The position numbers were made by a program, and so were the translations under genes. From NCBI GenBank assembly GCA_017506865.1, contig JAFCMP010000529.1:124001-188000 (forward strand): DNA of 64,000 nt, read 5' to 3'. This stretch comes from Tribonema minus. Lineage: Eukaryota > Sar > Xanthophyceae > Tribonematales > Tribonemataceae. Below the pieces are notes generated by a model that did not search any database, was not told the origin of the DNA, and was given only the letters and a program-made list of their open reading frames with translations. Below, in pieces: positions 34,699 to 45,682 of this stretch (position 1 is the first letter of the stretch; each line of letters begins with the position of its first letter).

Positions 34699-36714
34699 TC
34701 AGGCGCAGACGGCGTGCGTGGGGGCCTCCGAGGAGTCCTCCTCGCTGAGCGCTGCCGCCACAAACTGCGGCAGCGGCGCCGCGAGGCGCTGGTGCACCAG
34801 CAGGTGCTTGCTGGCCTCCGCCAGCTGCTGCTGGAACGGCTTCTGCAGCGGCGCCACCGCCATGGGCAGCTGCGGCTGCGTCTGCTGCGCCTGCTGCGGC
34901 GCCGGCGGCGGCGGCGTGCACTGCTGCTGCGGCGGCGCCGCCGCCACCGCCGGCTGCGGCATGAACATGGGCATGAGCATCATCATGGGCATCTGCGGCG
35001 CGCCGCCGACGCCGCCCCCGCCGCCGCCCGCCGCCTTGGCGCCGGCCTGCTGCTGCTGCTGCTGCGCCGCCGCCGCCGCCATCATCGCCTGCATGTGCAT
35101 CATGTTGGGCATGCCCATCATACCCATGCCCCCCGCCGCAGCGCCGAGCGCTGGCGCCAGCAGCGGCGGCGCGGGCGCCACCGGCGCCACCGCTGCCGCC
35201 GCGGGAGCCGCCGCGCAAAGCGCGGGCGGCGGCACCGCGGGCGTGAGCGTCACTGTTGAAGGTGGCGTCGCGCAGCCAGACTGGCGGTCCTGCCAGAGGC
35301 GGCGCATGACGCGGATCGCACGCGTCAGCAACTCGACGCGGTTGACTGCTGCGGCGGGCTTGGCGGCGGCCTTGCCGGGCGGCGCGAGCGCGGGCTCGAT
35401 GGCGGTGAGCAGCTTCTGCAGCTCCTCGAAGCGGTCGTTGACCTGCGCGGCGGCGGTACGGTAGGTAGGCGATGGCAGCGGCGCGCGCGATCAGAGAAGT
35501 GGTGGAATGAAGGCCGTCTGGGGGTATACTTGCATCAAGTAATTGGAGGGGAGGGGAGCGGAAGCGTCGTTTAAAGGTCGTTGATGAGTGTAACAGGGTG
35601 GGCGTCACAATTGTGCAGAGTAGGCTTACTTGCGTCCACATTTTAGAATCTTAGTTTGCTTGAGAGTTCTTCACAGTGCCTGTCCTGTCCTGTGAGCACT
35701 TGCTCCACCGTGGAAGCGTGGTGCAACAAAGCGCATCAAGTGACTGAACAACGCGAATGGTTGTTTTCAAAGTAGGCCATCACATGGAGCAGTGGGCGGC
35801 ACGCCGCGGCTGGCTCGGCACAGCGCGCACCTGCCATGCACTCCGCCGCGACGCCGGCAAACGCAACGGCGCGGCGCCGCGTCGCACACGACCGACACAA
35901 GCGTGACATCAAACAAAAGTGATGCCAAACTTAAACGCACCTCGACGCGCCGCATCCGCTCGCGGCTCTTCTTCCGTTCCACCCTCCCCATGTCCGGTGC
36001 GTCGCCCGCCTGCACAGGGCTGCATGGCCGCGCCGCTGCCTCCGCTGCGGCGTTCTCGCAAACAGCCTCCCCAACGGAGGAGAAGGTGCGCTTGCGACCG
36101 CTAATGCGCCTGTCTCCAGGCGCATCTTGGCCAGTGGCCTCAGCCATGCTCTGCTCCAGAAGAGCGTAATCACTGCAAGAAAACAAGCAATGATTGAAAG
36201 CGACGCGCGGCACGAGCTCAGGAATCAGCGCACCGCCGACACTCGCGTCTGCCATGCGCTTCTCAGCGAGGCAGCGCAAGAGGCAAGCGCCAATCAGCCT
36301 ATCCCTTGCACCTTGGGTATGACCGCATGCCGCCTTTGAATCCTCGTGGGGTTTCATGCAACTCGTTGAGGGCAGCACTCTAGGCGGCCAGCGGCATCAG
36401 GCTGACAAGTTGACTGCAACGTCGATTGCTGCTTATTCCTGCACGTCACTTGCACGCCATCATGCTTTTGTGCCGAAATACCATCGCGCCGTCATGCCCA
36501 GCAGCAGCTTTTGTTTTTTCAAAAACAACAGGTTGTTGGGTTGGCTAAGAAGAAAAGCGGGCACGTGACCACAGCATGCGACCACCTAACGGCAATGCAA
36601 CACACGGCAACAGATTGCAAAGCACACTCACAGCTCGTCCATGTCCGAGAGCACGTGCTCTATGCCAAACAGCAGCTCCGAGTCCATCATCGTGGAGCTC
36701 TCATGCGGGGTCAT
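34699..36714 (-). CDS. bHLH transcription factor with Gln/Met/Pro-rich tail (3 exons)
   Basis: Exons on the - strand: 36714-36632, 36172-35941 and 35442-34699, joining in frame to 352 residues. Introns have GTGAGT...TTGCAG and GTGCGT...CGCAG borders; phases agree (2, then 0). Residues ~94-105 form the basic region (KKSRERMRRVE), helix 1 starts VNDRFEELQKLL (106), a loop of ~16 Ala/Pro/Lys residues follows, and helix 2 is NRVELLTRAIRVMRRLW (139-155). The E-R-x-R-R core that contacts E-box DNA is present; the His common at basic position 5 is Ser. The remaining ~190 residues are rich in Ala, Gln, Met, Pro and Gly, as in activation domains. It is expected to dimerise and regulate transcription in the nucleus; target genes are unknown. 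The intron splits the basic region from helix 1. Confidence 0.9.
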
Positions 36715-37126
36715 TTCCCAGCCCTGCTGCGTCGCTAGCGCCCAAGACTGTGCCACCCCCGCCTGCCTGCGCAGGACCTGCCGCGCTCCTCTCCCTTACG
36801 CTATCCACGGCCTGCGTCCACCTCAAACGCTGCTACCCATGTACCGCTAATGACAAAAAAATGATCAAGGCGGGGGGCCCCCCTGCAACTCACGGAAGGA
36901 TGAGTGAGTCGAGTCATTCCCCGCGCGCAAAGTTGAAGTTGAAGCCGATTCAGAGTTGACATGATGTGTGCATTGCAGAACGGTTCGGCAACATGCGAAC
37001 GAGGCACCAAGGCCCTCTGCCAAACACAAGTAGTGTGGTCTCCGAACTCAGCAGCTGGACACAGTGTTTGATACAAGAGAGTGAAAGTGCGAAGGCGGAG
37101 ACGCGGTGCCTGTTTCCTTTGCGGGC
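36715..37126. other. Divergent intergenic region between the bHLH and TBCE-like genes
   Basis: About 410 bp between two divergent genes, so probably a shared promoter region. It contains AGTTGAAGTTGAAG (36931), the motif class targeted by the retrotransposon. No TATA box was identified. Confidence 0.45.
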
Positions 37127-40100
37127 ATGTTCCGGCCGCATCCGCGTGTGCTCCTGATGGGACGGGGCTGCTGGCGCCGTGGGTGAGCTGGCATGTCGCT
37201 CTGTAATCTCCGTCTTGCTTCCAGCAAACTGGTCAGCTTCGAAAGCGTAGAACTTCTTGGAGAAGTCATTCAGCTGCGCTCGCGGCGCACTATGTTGCGG
37301 TTGACGCTCCCCTGGTCGCCCCGCACAACAAGCTCGTCGGGCAGTACGCGCAGACGGTGCGCGGGCGGCACAAGCAGATTGAGTTCTTTGGCGAGGGGAA
37401 GATTCGGCTGCGGCAGCAGGTGGGCGCGCGCGGCAACGCATAGCGCTTCTGGAATGTTGAAGATTTAGTTTCAGTGATGCTCATCTTCAAGTTGAAGTGT
37501 ATCTTGATGCCTGGAACCGCGCTTGAACGGGGCTCACGAGAGCGGTAGTTGCTCGCGGCAACGGACGAACGCATGCATGGTGGCTGCATGAAACGAGTCG
37601 TCTTGCATTGGACACCACAGTCTGTACTGTACAATCAATAGGCAGGTACTTGAAGTCTGTTGCTGTTTGTATTTGTTTGCCGTTGCAGTAATCGATAAAC
37701 GCTTGTTTGCTGCACTCAATGCTGCGCGTGCATAGGCAGATGGAGATGTTGCGTGGGTCAGCGTGCACAAGTGGTTGTGGCATGTATGCACGAGGCCTAT
37801 CTAGCTTGTGGTTGCCAGCGGGAGCTAATCGTATTTGGTGAATTATACATACAACAAGTATCTGATGCAACTTTGATATGGTTGCACATGCAAATAAAAA
37901 GGCTACACTTTACCGAGCTCTCAGTCAAGGTGTAGTAGAGTGACATGTAGCAAAATTGTTGGGCGTCATGGACTTACTTCAGCTGCACTTGACGTAATGT
38001 CTTGTCTGTACATCGGGGTGTAAGTGCTGCCACTAACTGTTTGCGCAGCAAAGAGTTTGTTCAGACCGCCTGTAGCAATTGAGGTGCTGCTCCAAGCCTT
38101 GTGTCGTTCATATGGCGCGTGTAATGCATCTCTGGGTGCACGTGCCACACAATGTTGTGCTTCCCATCTGCTGCCTATCTGCCTGCATACGCACTTAGGT
38201 ACAACCATACTAGTCACTTGTCTTGCAATCGCACTGCAGCTGATATCATTGTGACATCTACAGGGGGCGGAGCAGGCGTCCCTGAATGCATGCACATGGT
38301 GTGTGTGTGTGTGTGTAGCACAAAGGAGCTGCATATATATACATGCATACCATCGCGCATGTATGTATAATTACGTACGTGCACACATACCCACCTACCC
38401 ACAGGTATCAGCGCTGGACGTATGCACTCTGCGCGGCGCGAGCGTATCGAGGTGCGGCGGCGGCAGCAGCGGCGGCGGCAGCGGCGGCGGCGGCAGCAGC
38501 GGCAGCAGCGGCGGCAGCAGCACTTCAGCGCTGTCACGTGCTGCGGGCCACCTGGTGTCACTGAACCTGAAGGACAACCTCCTCAGCGACTGGCAGGAGG
38601 TGATGTCAGTGCTCATTTCAGAACTATGCAGGAGCGCTCAGACACTGGCGTTTGGTGTGTGTCGTTGCTGAAGCTTCTTGGATTGATTTACTGTCACAAA
38701 ACGGAGAGAGCCGTCATTGGTGTTCTGCAGGTTGCATGCCAAGCGCTCGGACATCGCCTGTTGTGCTGTGTATACTGTATGCTGTATGTATGCACCTGCT
38801 CTCAAACCGGCTGTCTGTTCACTGCTCGATCTCGCCAATCTTTGCAGCTCCACACTCAAGCCCACAGTCTGTTGCACACCACGCCGCATGTCTCAGCCCT
38901 TGTCCCAACTGCCATCCATGGGCAGTGAGGTTGATGCATGCGCCTTATTATCGTGCTGATGCTCTCCCCACATGGACAGGTTGCGGCGTTTGCGGCACTC
39001 CCGGCGCTGGTCTCACTGATCTTGAATCACAACCCCATATCGTCAGTGGGGCCGATCGACTACAAGGCTGACTTCCAAGTGTTGGAGGTGAGCACACGAG
39101 TACTCTGTCATAACAAAAACACAATTTTTGCATGGTAGCATGTTTTTGATAGTGGTTGCGCTTGGGCTGTTCCGCATTTCCTGCGATGTCTAGACAGTTG
39201 GCGTGCGTAGAGTCAGATGCGGGCATTTTCAACTGCAGAAGTTGAGCCGTGAATACTATTTGTTCATTATGGGGCGCTCCTGTCCTCTGTTCAATGCAAT
39301 GCAATTCCTCGTTTCTTATTTACTTGTGTCGAACGGAAACCGGGGGCGGCAGAGCGTGGCCAGGGCATATGGCCATTGACATACCCATGTTGATAATGTC
39401 AACATCACCTGCTTCCATAAAGCACCAGGTGTGTTTCATCAGCAATCAAAACTGTCAACGGTCTGCGGTGAGTGTGCAACGCACAGTGTGCAGAACGCTG
39501 GTCACAGCGTATACGTATGTTGCTGCGACAAAGCACCAGAGTAGGCGGCTGCATGGGCCACGACTCAGCAAGTGTTTGCTCCAATCAAGTCGCCTTCATT
39601 CTCACAAAAAAACTGGACGGAGTTGTGATTTGTCAAGATAAGGACGCTATAAGCCTTCACCTTAAGCCTTCACCTTGAGCGAGTTTCGCTTGCGCCACAA
39701 GCGAACAAACGCCATCGATCAGCACCCCGATGGGCTGCACACGCATTATCGCAGACGCATTAGCAGACGGCCGCAGGCACGCTCCGAGCGCGTTGCGCCG
39801 CGTGGCGCCTGTTCAACCGCAAACACGCGGCACGCGCATGCCGCCTTGCGCACATCCAGCGCGCCAGTCTTGCATGCTCCGCCTCAACATGCCGCCTTGC
39901 GCACACCCCTCACCAAAAGCATATTGCTGACTCAGCTGTCTACTTCGCTTGTACCCAGTGTTCGTCCGCTGCCCCCCACGCGCTCGCCCTGTGCTGCAAC
40001 TTCCAGGCACTTCAACTCGTCGGCTGCGCCATCGCCTCATGGGCGTATGTAGATGCGCTCTCGGGGGTGGCCGCACTGCGCTCGCTGCGCTTCGGCGCGT

Positions 40101-43100
40101 GCCCTCTCACTGCAAATATGAGCGCCGCTGAGGCTAGGGCCATCGTCATAGCGCGCCTGCCGAGCATCAACAAGGTCAGCAGAAGTTGGAGTTGCTACTC
40201 TGCGTCACCGGACTTGATCACCGCAAACATCCCCAGTGCACACGCCACAGCTGACAAACACAAGCGCCTACACAACCATCGTTGATGCACCAAGGGCGGT
40301 AGTATGTGCGCATAACTAGCGAGGGGCTCATGGTACCGGTTGTGGCGAGACGGGATGTAAAGCGGGCGAAGGCAAAGGCGATGCTGCGAATCGACACCAC
40401 ACATGACTCCGTGCCTGAGCAAAACCACAGTTGACTATCACTGGGGCATTTGGCGCAGTACGTCGCAAAATAGTGCTCAGATAATGCTCGTTGCAGAGGC
40501 TGCAGCAATCTGTGTGCGGCATTCAAGTTGCCGTTGCAGCAACAACACCGCATGTTTTGTTGGCAACTGCTGCACTGCCTTTGCCGCACCGCTGTCTGGT
40601 TTCAACGAACACTGTACACCGCGCTTCTTCACCTCGATGTTGCAGGTCAACGGCAGCCCCGTCGGACCGCGCGAGCGTGTGGAGGCGCAACGAGCCTACC
40701 TGCGGATGGTGGCCAGGGAGGCGACAGCGGCCATGCAGGTATGTATGCATTTCTAGCTCGCTTTCGCTCTTTACGTGGCCAATGACAATGCGCATTCCAT
40801 GCGATAAACCGCCAATTGCGATGCGCATCCCATGCAGTGAATCATGGCCCCATCTGTTGGCCTGCTGCTGGTACATGTAGGGATTGAACAGACAGACGCA
40901 GCTGCGATTCCCCAGACAGTGATGCTCCACCTGGTCCACACTGCCACATTATCCACATTATGACCAAGAATCAAAAGATTGTAGAGCTCTAGGCGATAAG
41001 GGATGGTTAGCCGCATTATATCGCGCACCATGATGCCTCAGCCCGCTTGTCGTGCGCACAACTAGAAGTGCAAGAATTGCCAACACACTGTCCTGCAAAC
41101 GCCAAATGGCTCTCATCAGCGCTCCATCCTACATCTGCATTTTGCGGTGAGGCGACTGGACATCAGCTACCGTGCAGTTCCTCAGAGTCTTCCATCTTAT
41201 CACGTCAGTTCTCCCGAAGCAGTAATTGATGGCCCCCTGCAGATGTTTTGCTAATCCTTGACCCTGTGCCCGGCCTGTACAGGACAAAGCCACGCGCGAC
41301 CTCTGGCCGGCGCAACTTCAACAACAACACCCACAGCACGCGCGCCTCGCTGCGCTGTGGGGCACTGCCACCATCGGCGCAAGCAACGGCGGCGATGCAG
41401 GCACTGGCGGCGCCTCCCTCGCCAGCGCCATGGTGCAGGTGCGCTAGCATCAGATTATATTTAAGAAGTGCTTCTGATTACAGCAAATGATGTGTGTGTG
41501 TGTGGGTGTGTGTGGGTGTGTGTGTAGGACGTGCGCCGTGGGCTGCCACCATTTTCACAAGCAGCGGCGGCAATGCGCAAGCAGCGGCAGTGCCTCCTGA
41601 GCCAGCGGCATGGTGCAGGTGCACTGAGCGTTGTGATTCAAAGATGCAATCATACCTCGGCCCGCCGTTGATGTGACGTGTGTTGGTTGGTAAACTGCTG
41701 GAAATCACCTCAACCGATTTTTTTTATTAATGAAGTCCACAACTGCTGCATTACTGTGGTTCACTGGTTGGAGAACGTACATGATGAATCTGCAAGACCT
41801 TCAGCTGGAGCGACAAATCACCACAGCCCGCCCAGAGCAGCAACCGCCATCTCTGTTGATGCAGCAGCAGACTTGCAGTGTGTGCTTATTATAAATGTGG
41901 TTTGTCGATGTGCTTGCCTGTGCGACCAACGGCGGCAACGCAAGTACTGGTGGCGCCTCTCGCCAGCACCATGATGCAGGTGCGCTGCACTTTCGATGAT
42001 ACTTGTGATCACAACGAACGGTTAGTGTGTGTGCCGCGCTGTGGGGCGCTGCCACCGTTGTTGCAGGCCGCGGCGGCAATGCGCAAGTAGCGGCGGTGCC
42101 TCCCGAGCCAGCACCATGGTCCAGGTGCACTGGGCCTTCTGCAGCGAATTTGCAATTATGCCTTGGACTACAGTCAATGTGGAGTCTGGCCGCTGGGAAA
42201 CGGCTGGATTACCTTGTGGTTCTTTTTCAGTAAGCTGGCCTGCGAGGCCGCAGATATTGCACTGTGCATTCGCAGCATATCTGCCGTGAATACGCGAATC
42301 GCGTCCAGCTGCGGACTGGCTGCCTGCCGCCTTCACAGCCTTCTCTTGCGCCACTGCAGCAGCAGCTCACTGGCTCCAACCAGACAACAGTGAGCACTAG
42401 AGAGTTCAGTCAACCCTAACCCTAACTACCACCCTCACCCTAATCTTGCGATGCTCCAGTGCACCTCGTGGCCTTGGCTGGTGGAGCACGCCACAAGGTA
42501 ACTGGCAAATGCTGTAATCAGTGCACGGGAAGCGGACCGGATGCAGGTTCGCTTTCATGATGGCAACGCGGCGGCATGGCGCAGGGCCTCTCGATGTCGC
42601 TGCTCCATCGCTCATTCGCCCATGAGTATAGAAGTACCTTAGAGGCACATGAGCTCTGGGTTTTTGCACGCCCTGAGCGATAATTCATTTAAGAAGTACA
42701 TGAGCTCAGCCAATACCGGCAGTACACGAGCTCACGCCAGCAAACGTTACACGTCCTGTGATGACAAAACACATTTTTCAGCACATCGGCGGTCCGCACA
42801 TGCCCTTCTCCTCGTCTGGGCCACACTGACATCGGCGGCAGCGCTCACAGCAGGCTCTTGCGCTCGTTGCAAATACGGCACGACCGACATAGCTCAGCAC
42901 CGAAATTGGCAGAAGCACTCACAGCAGGCTCTTGCGCTGTCTGTTGCGACACGGCACGAGCGACGTAGCTCAGCGCTGAAGCTGGCAGAAGCACTCACAG
43001 CAGGCTCTTGCGCTCTCTGTTGCAACAGCACAGGGTGACATGGCTCAGCGCTGAGTTTGGTGCCAACGCTCACAATAGGCTCTTGCGTTCTGTACAATAC

Positions 43101-44016
43101 GTCGGTGCATACGACACACAGGTGACGCTGCTCAGCGAAGCAGCAGCGAGCCGCGCATCGCCGCCGGCATCCAAGAAGCTGCCATCGAGCCTGGCGGTGG
43201 GGCGATTGAAGCAGCTCCTCAAGCGGCTGTTTGGCCTCCACACCGACCTACAGGTGCAGTACACTTGGCAGCAGGGTTCAGGGCATCAACTGGTTTGAGT
43301 CAACGACGACATAATGGTTGGGTGCAGTAGATGGCTACGATGTGCCCATTGCTGCGCGTGGCAGCGCAGCCGAGAGGGATCGCTTCTTCTGACTGCAAAG
43401 AGCTCAGGTGTGGGGTAGGTGCCTGCGACACACTTGATGTTTGCCAAAAGCATGTGCTCATTATACTCAGTTTGGCTGGAGGTGACATTTTACCATACAT
43501 GGATTCGGTTGACTGCGCTCAAACTACTAGTTGCCGCAAATCGTGAGGTGTACAGTTCTCTTCGCCTTCTCTGGGTGCCAGTCAGCAGCATGTTGGTGAG
43601 CTTCTAAACGTTTTTTGTGCTCTTAGCAGGTTGCACGTGAGTCGGCCATTGAACACACAAGTAGACTGCCCTTGACAGCCGTGGGGTAAGGCATACACAA
43701 GAATCAGTTTACGCGCTGATGCGCAGGGCTTTCCAGCGAGCCTGGCGGCATGTGCAACCCCCCCCTTGAGCTCCCCGACTAGTGGCCTCCACTCTGTCAT
43801 AGGTCAAGCTTTTATCAGCAGTGCTCCTTGGGATTAATTTCCCCACGGTGACCCCGCTCTCCCCCCAGTACAGATTATCATTTTCGCCTTTGTCATTTGC
43901 AACAGGTGCTGTACTTGGTCGAAGACGGGGACGCAGCGGCACGCAGTCCTCTGGACGACGATTCGCGGCCGCTGAGCTCCTATGGCATCGCGAACGGCTG
44001 CCAGGTCAGCGTTTGA
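37127..44016 (+). CDS. TBCE: Tubulin-specific chaperone E-like protein (LRR plus ubiquitin-like; 5' end uncertain)
   Basis: Cofactor E works with cofactors B, C and D to fold and recycle alpha-tubulin in the cytosol. Secure exons: ~37276-37419, 38405-38599, 38980-39087, 40007-40174, 40646-40738, 41283-41438, 43122-43253, 43906-44016, all phase 0. The sequence follows known TBCE in order: IEFFGEGKIRLRQQ, LKDNLLSDWQEV, LRR peptides (ALVSLILNHNPISS; ALRSLRFGACPL), LPSINK then ERVEAQRAYLRM, and a C-terminal ubiquitin-like domain (LKQLLKRLFGL; VLYLVEDGD; YGIANGCQVSV). About 100 residues of the usual LRR region are not found between exons 2 and 3. HYVAVDAPLVAPHNKL resembles the end of a CAP-Gly domain, but its core was not found. 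An ATG exon at 37127-37182 (MFRPHPRVLLMGRGCWRR) may be the start; that would give a CAP-Gly-less, TBCEL-like protein. Confidence 0.8.
38440..38525 (+). repeat. GGC/GCA trinucleotide-rich tract inside TBCE-like exon 2
   Basis: Repeated GGCGGCAGC units encode a Gly/Ser linker (CGGGSSGGGSGGGGSSGSSG) in the middle of an LRR exon, an expansion not seen in typical TBCE. Its length is likely polymorphic. Confidence 0.8.
41526..42132 (+). repeat. Three degenerate copies of the TBCE exon 6 end and donor, in the following intron
   Basis: Exon 6 ends ...GCCAGCGCCATGGTGCAG then GTGCGC. Variants (GCGGCGGCAATGCG...GCCTCCTGAGCCAGCGGCAT, then GGTGCAGGTGC) lie at 41526-41625, 41920-41985 and 42030-42130. Each retains the GG(T/A)GGC...CCA(T)GGTGCAG core and a GTGC donor. 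A (GTGT)n tract at 41490-41525 precedes the first. Confidence 0.85.
42411..42452 (+). repeat. Interstitial telomere-like CCCTAA tract
   Basis: AACCCTAACCCTAACTACC followed by CACCCTAATC. Similar short tracts occur in SMC5 introns (11702-11714, 21937-21957, 22101-22110). They may mark healed breaks or chance. Confidence 0.6.
42838..43140 (+). repeat. ~65-bp tandem repeats leading into the TBCE exon 7 acceptor
   Basis: Four units of GCACTCACAGCAGGCTCTTG, then CGCT.TCTGTTGC, GGCACGAGCGACGTAGCTCA and GCGCTGAAG. The last diverges into the true acceptor (ACACACAG) and exon start (GTGACGCTGCTCAGCGAAGC), which is itself recognisable as a repeat unit. The exon edge therefore belongs to the array. Confidence 0.8.
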
Positions 44017-45682
44017 ATCACAGCTGCGCCCGGTACTCCAGAGCTCACATCACTTGCCATTGGCAGCAAAAATGACACTTGATGTAGCATCTCCTCATAC
44101 GTTAAAACCGCCATTGCTGCAGCCATAACTCTGCTGTGGGAAGCCACTGGCATGTTTGTTTGAAGTTGATGTTTTAAGTTCATAGCTTTTTCGGCAGCTT
44201 CATGGCTCTGCGGTGATGCTCTGTATTGCTGACACTGCAGCTCTAAAGTTTGAAAGCCGCAACATGTCCGGCTGTTGCGAGGGAGTTGGTGTCGGTAGAC
44301 GGCTTACTGTCTGAAGCAAGTCAGTTTCGGCCTGTGCTTGCGTCACTGCCATGTCCCCTAGCTGCACTATGCTGTGTACGAGACTGCGCTGGTGCATGTC
44401 CTGCACTGACTGCAGTGCTCGCTGCTTGTCGCAGTCGCACCTGGAGTTGCCACGTTGCACGCGCCCTACACCCTGTCAGTAGTCAACATTACACAACGCA
44501 AGTGAGGCAGTTGGCACCACTCCTTTCCCCAATTCACTGCACCAGTTCCAGTCACAACTTGAACTGCGCCAATATGTTGCCATTGCCGGCAAAGCGGTCA
44601 GCATCACACACCGTAACGAGCCTCGTTGCAGCTGATCTGTCGTACTGTTTTGCACATCACCGGAGGGCAGATCGTCATGAGCCGCTTCATTGAGCGAAGC
44701 TGAAACTCAAGGCCACGAGGCCGCAGAGGCAGCAGCCGCAGAGCGCATTGCTAGGGAGCAGAGGGAGCTGCAGCGGCAAGCGGTGTTAGAACTTCTTGAA
44801 GCTGCCACTTGGCAAACGGCAGGACCACCGTGGCACATGGCGCAGATAGGCGGCGCAGTGGCTGCAGCAGTGTTGCCGCAACCGCCGCCGCCGCCGCGCT
44901 GATGCCTTGCGCATCAGTCAATGAAGCCTTTCTGGTGAAAGATGGGTGGCAAAGCCGGACCGGGTGTTTGTGTGACGTTATTTGGATGTTTCGTCTGTTT
45001 GTGCAATGCGTCTTGATGCACCAACCTGTGCTGTGGATAGTGTCGGCTGGAGAGCGATTGCAGCAATTGCCATCATCACAGATGAGGTGCCAGCATGCAT
45101 CAAACGATGATGCTCAGCCTATGCGTCCAGATCGTGTACATATATTCAATGGATGCGTACATCTGAGTTGTGGAATTGTGATGCCAAGTGCCACTTGACT
45201 GACATAATACTACATCGGCCACATATGTTTTAGCCGGTGTGACTTCTGTCACTGTGCATATGATCTACATGAACAACACAGAATCAAGCACACGTTGGCC
45301 ACGTGCATGCGACATTCACAACACCGACGTGCACTTGGCCACCATACAGGGCCAAGACACCTCAGCGTTGGCGGGGGTGTGCCTTGTCTTGAATTTTTGT
45401 CGTTACCTCTCACTTTTTCTGCATCACTGGTAGCAATGTTACACATCAGCACTGCGCATGCACTAGCTGTAAGGTCACCATGATTTGTTGGAGGCCTCCG
45501 CATAATTTCTTGGCCAGAAATTTCGCTCAACGAAGTTGAAGAAGTTTTTGCCGATGCCATGGCGTGTAAGCAACGCCACAACACACAAACACAAGCAGAG
45601 CAGCTCTCTTAGCTCTCTATCGAGTAAGCAGGCCTCTTCACGCTAGCCGGGAAGTCTCGTTCGACTCGAAAACACACGCGAG
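44017..45682. other. Intergenic region between TBCE-like and carbonic anhydrase genes
   Basis: An open frame at 44690-44902 encodes an Ala/Glu/Arg-rich helix (AAEAAAAERIAREQRELQRQ) ending in polyproline, without an ATG start. It could be a stray 3' exon or chance. The last ~150 bp before 45683 would hold the carbonic anhydrase promoter; no motif was recognised. Confidence 0.45.

Noticed and set aside
34393..35464. Long + strand open frames opposite the bHLH gene
   Set aside because: They are antisense shadows of GC-rich bHLH exon 3. The - strand has a recognisable domain and matching splice phases.
36950..37441. - strand frame with LNDFSKKFYAFEADQFAG
   Set aside because: It overlaps the TBCE-like exon on the other strand, lacks splice support linking it to the bHLH gene, and becomes low-complexity on both sides.
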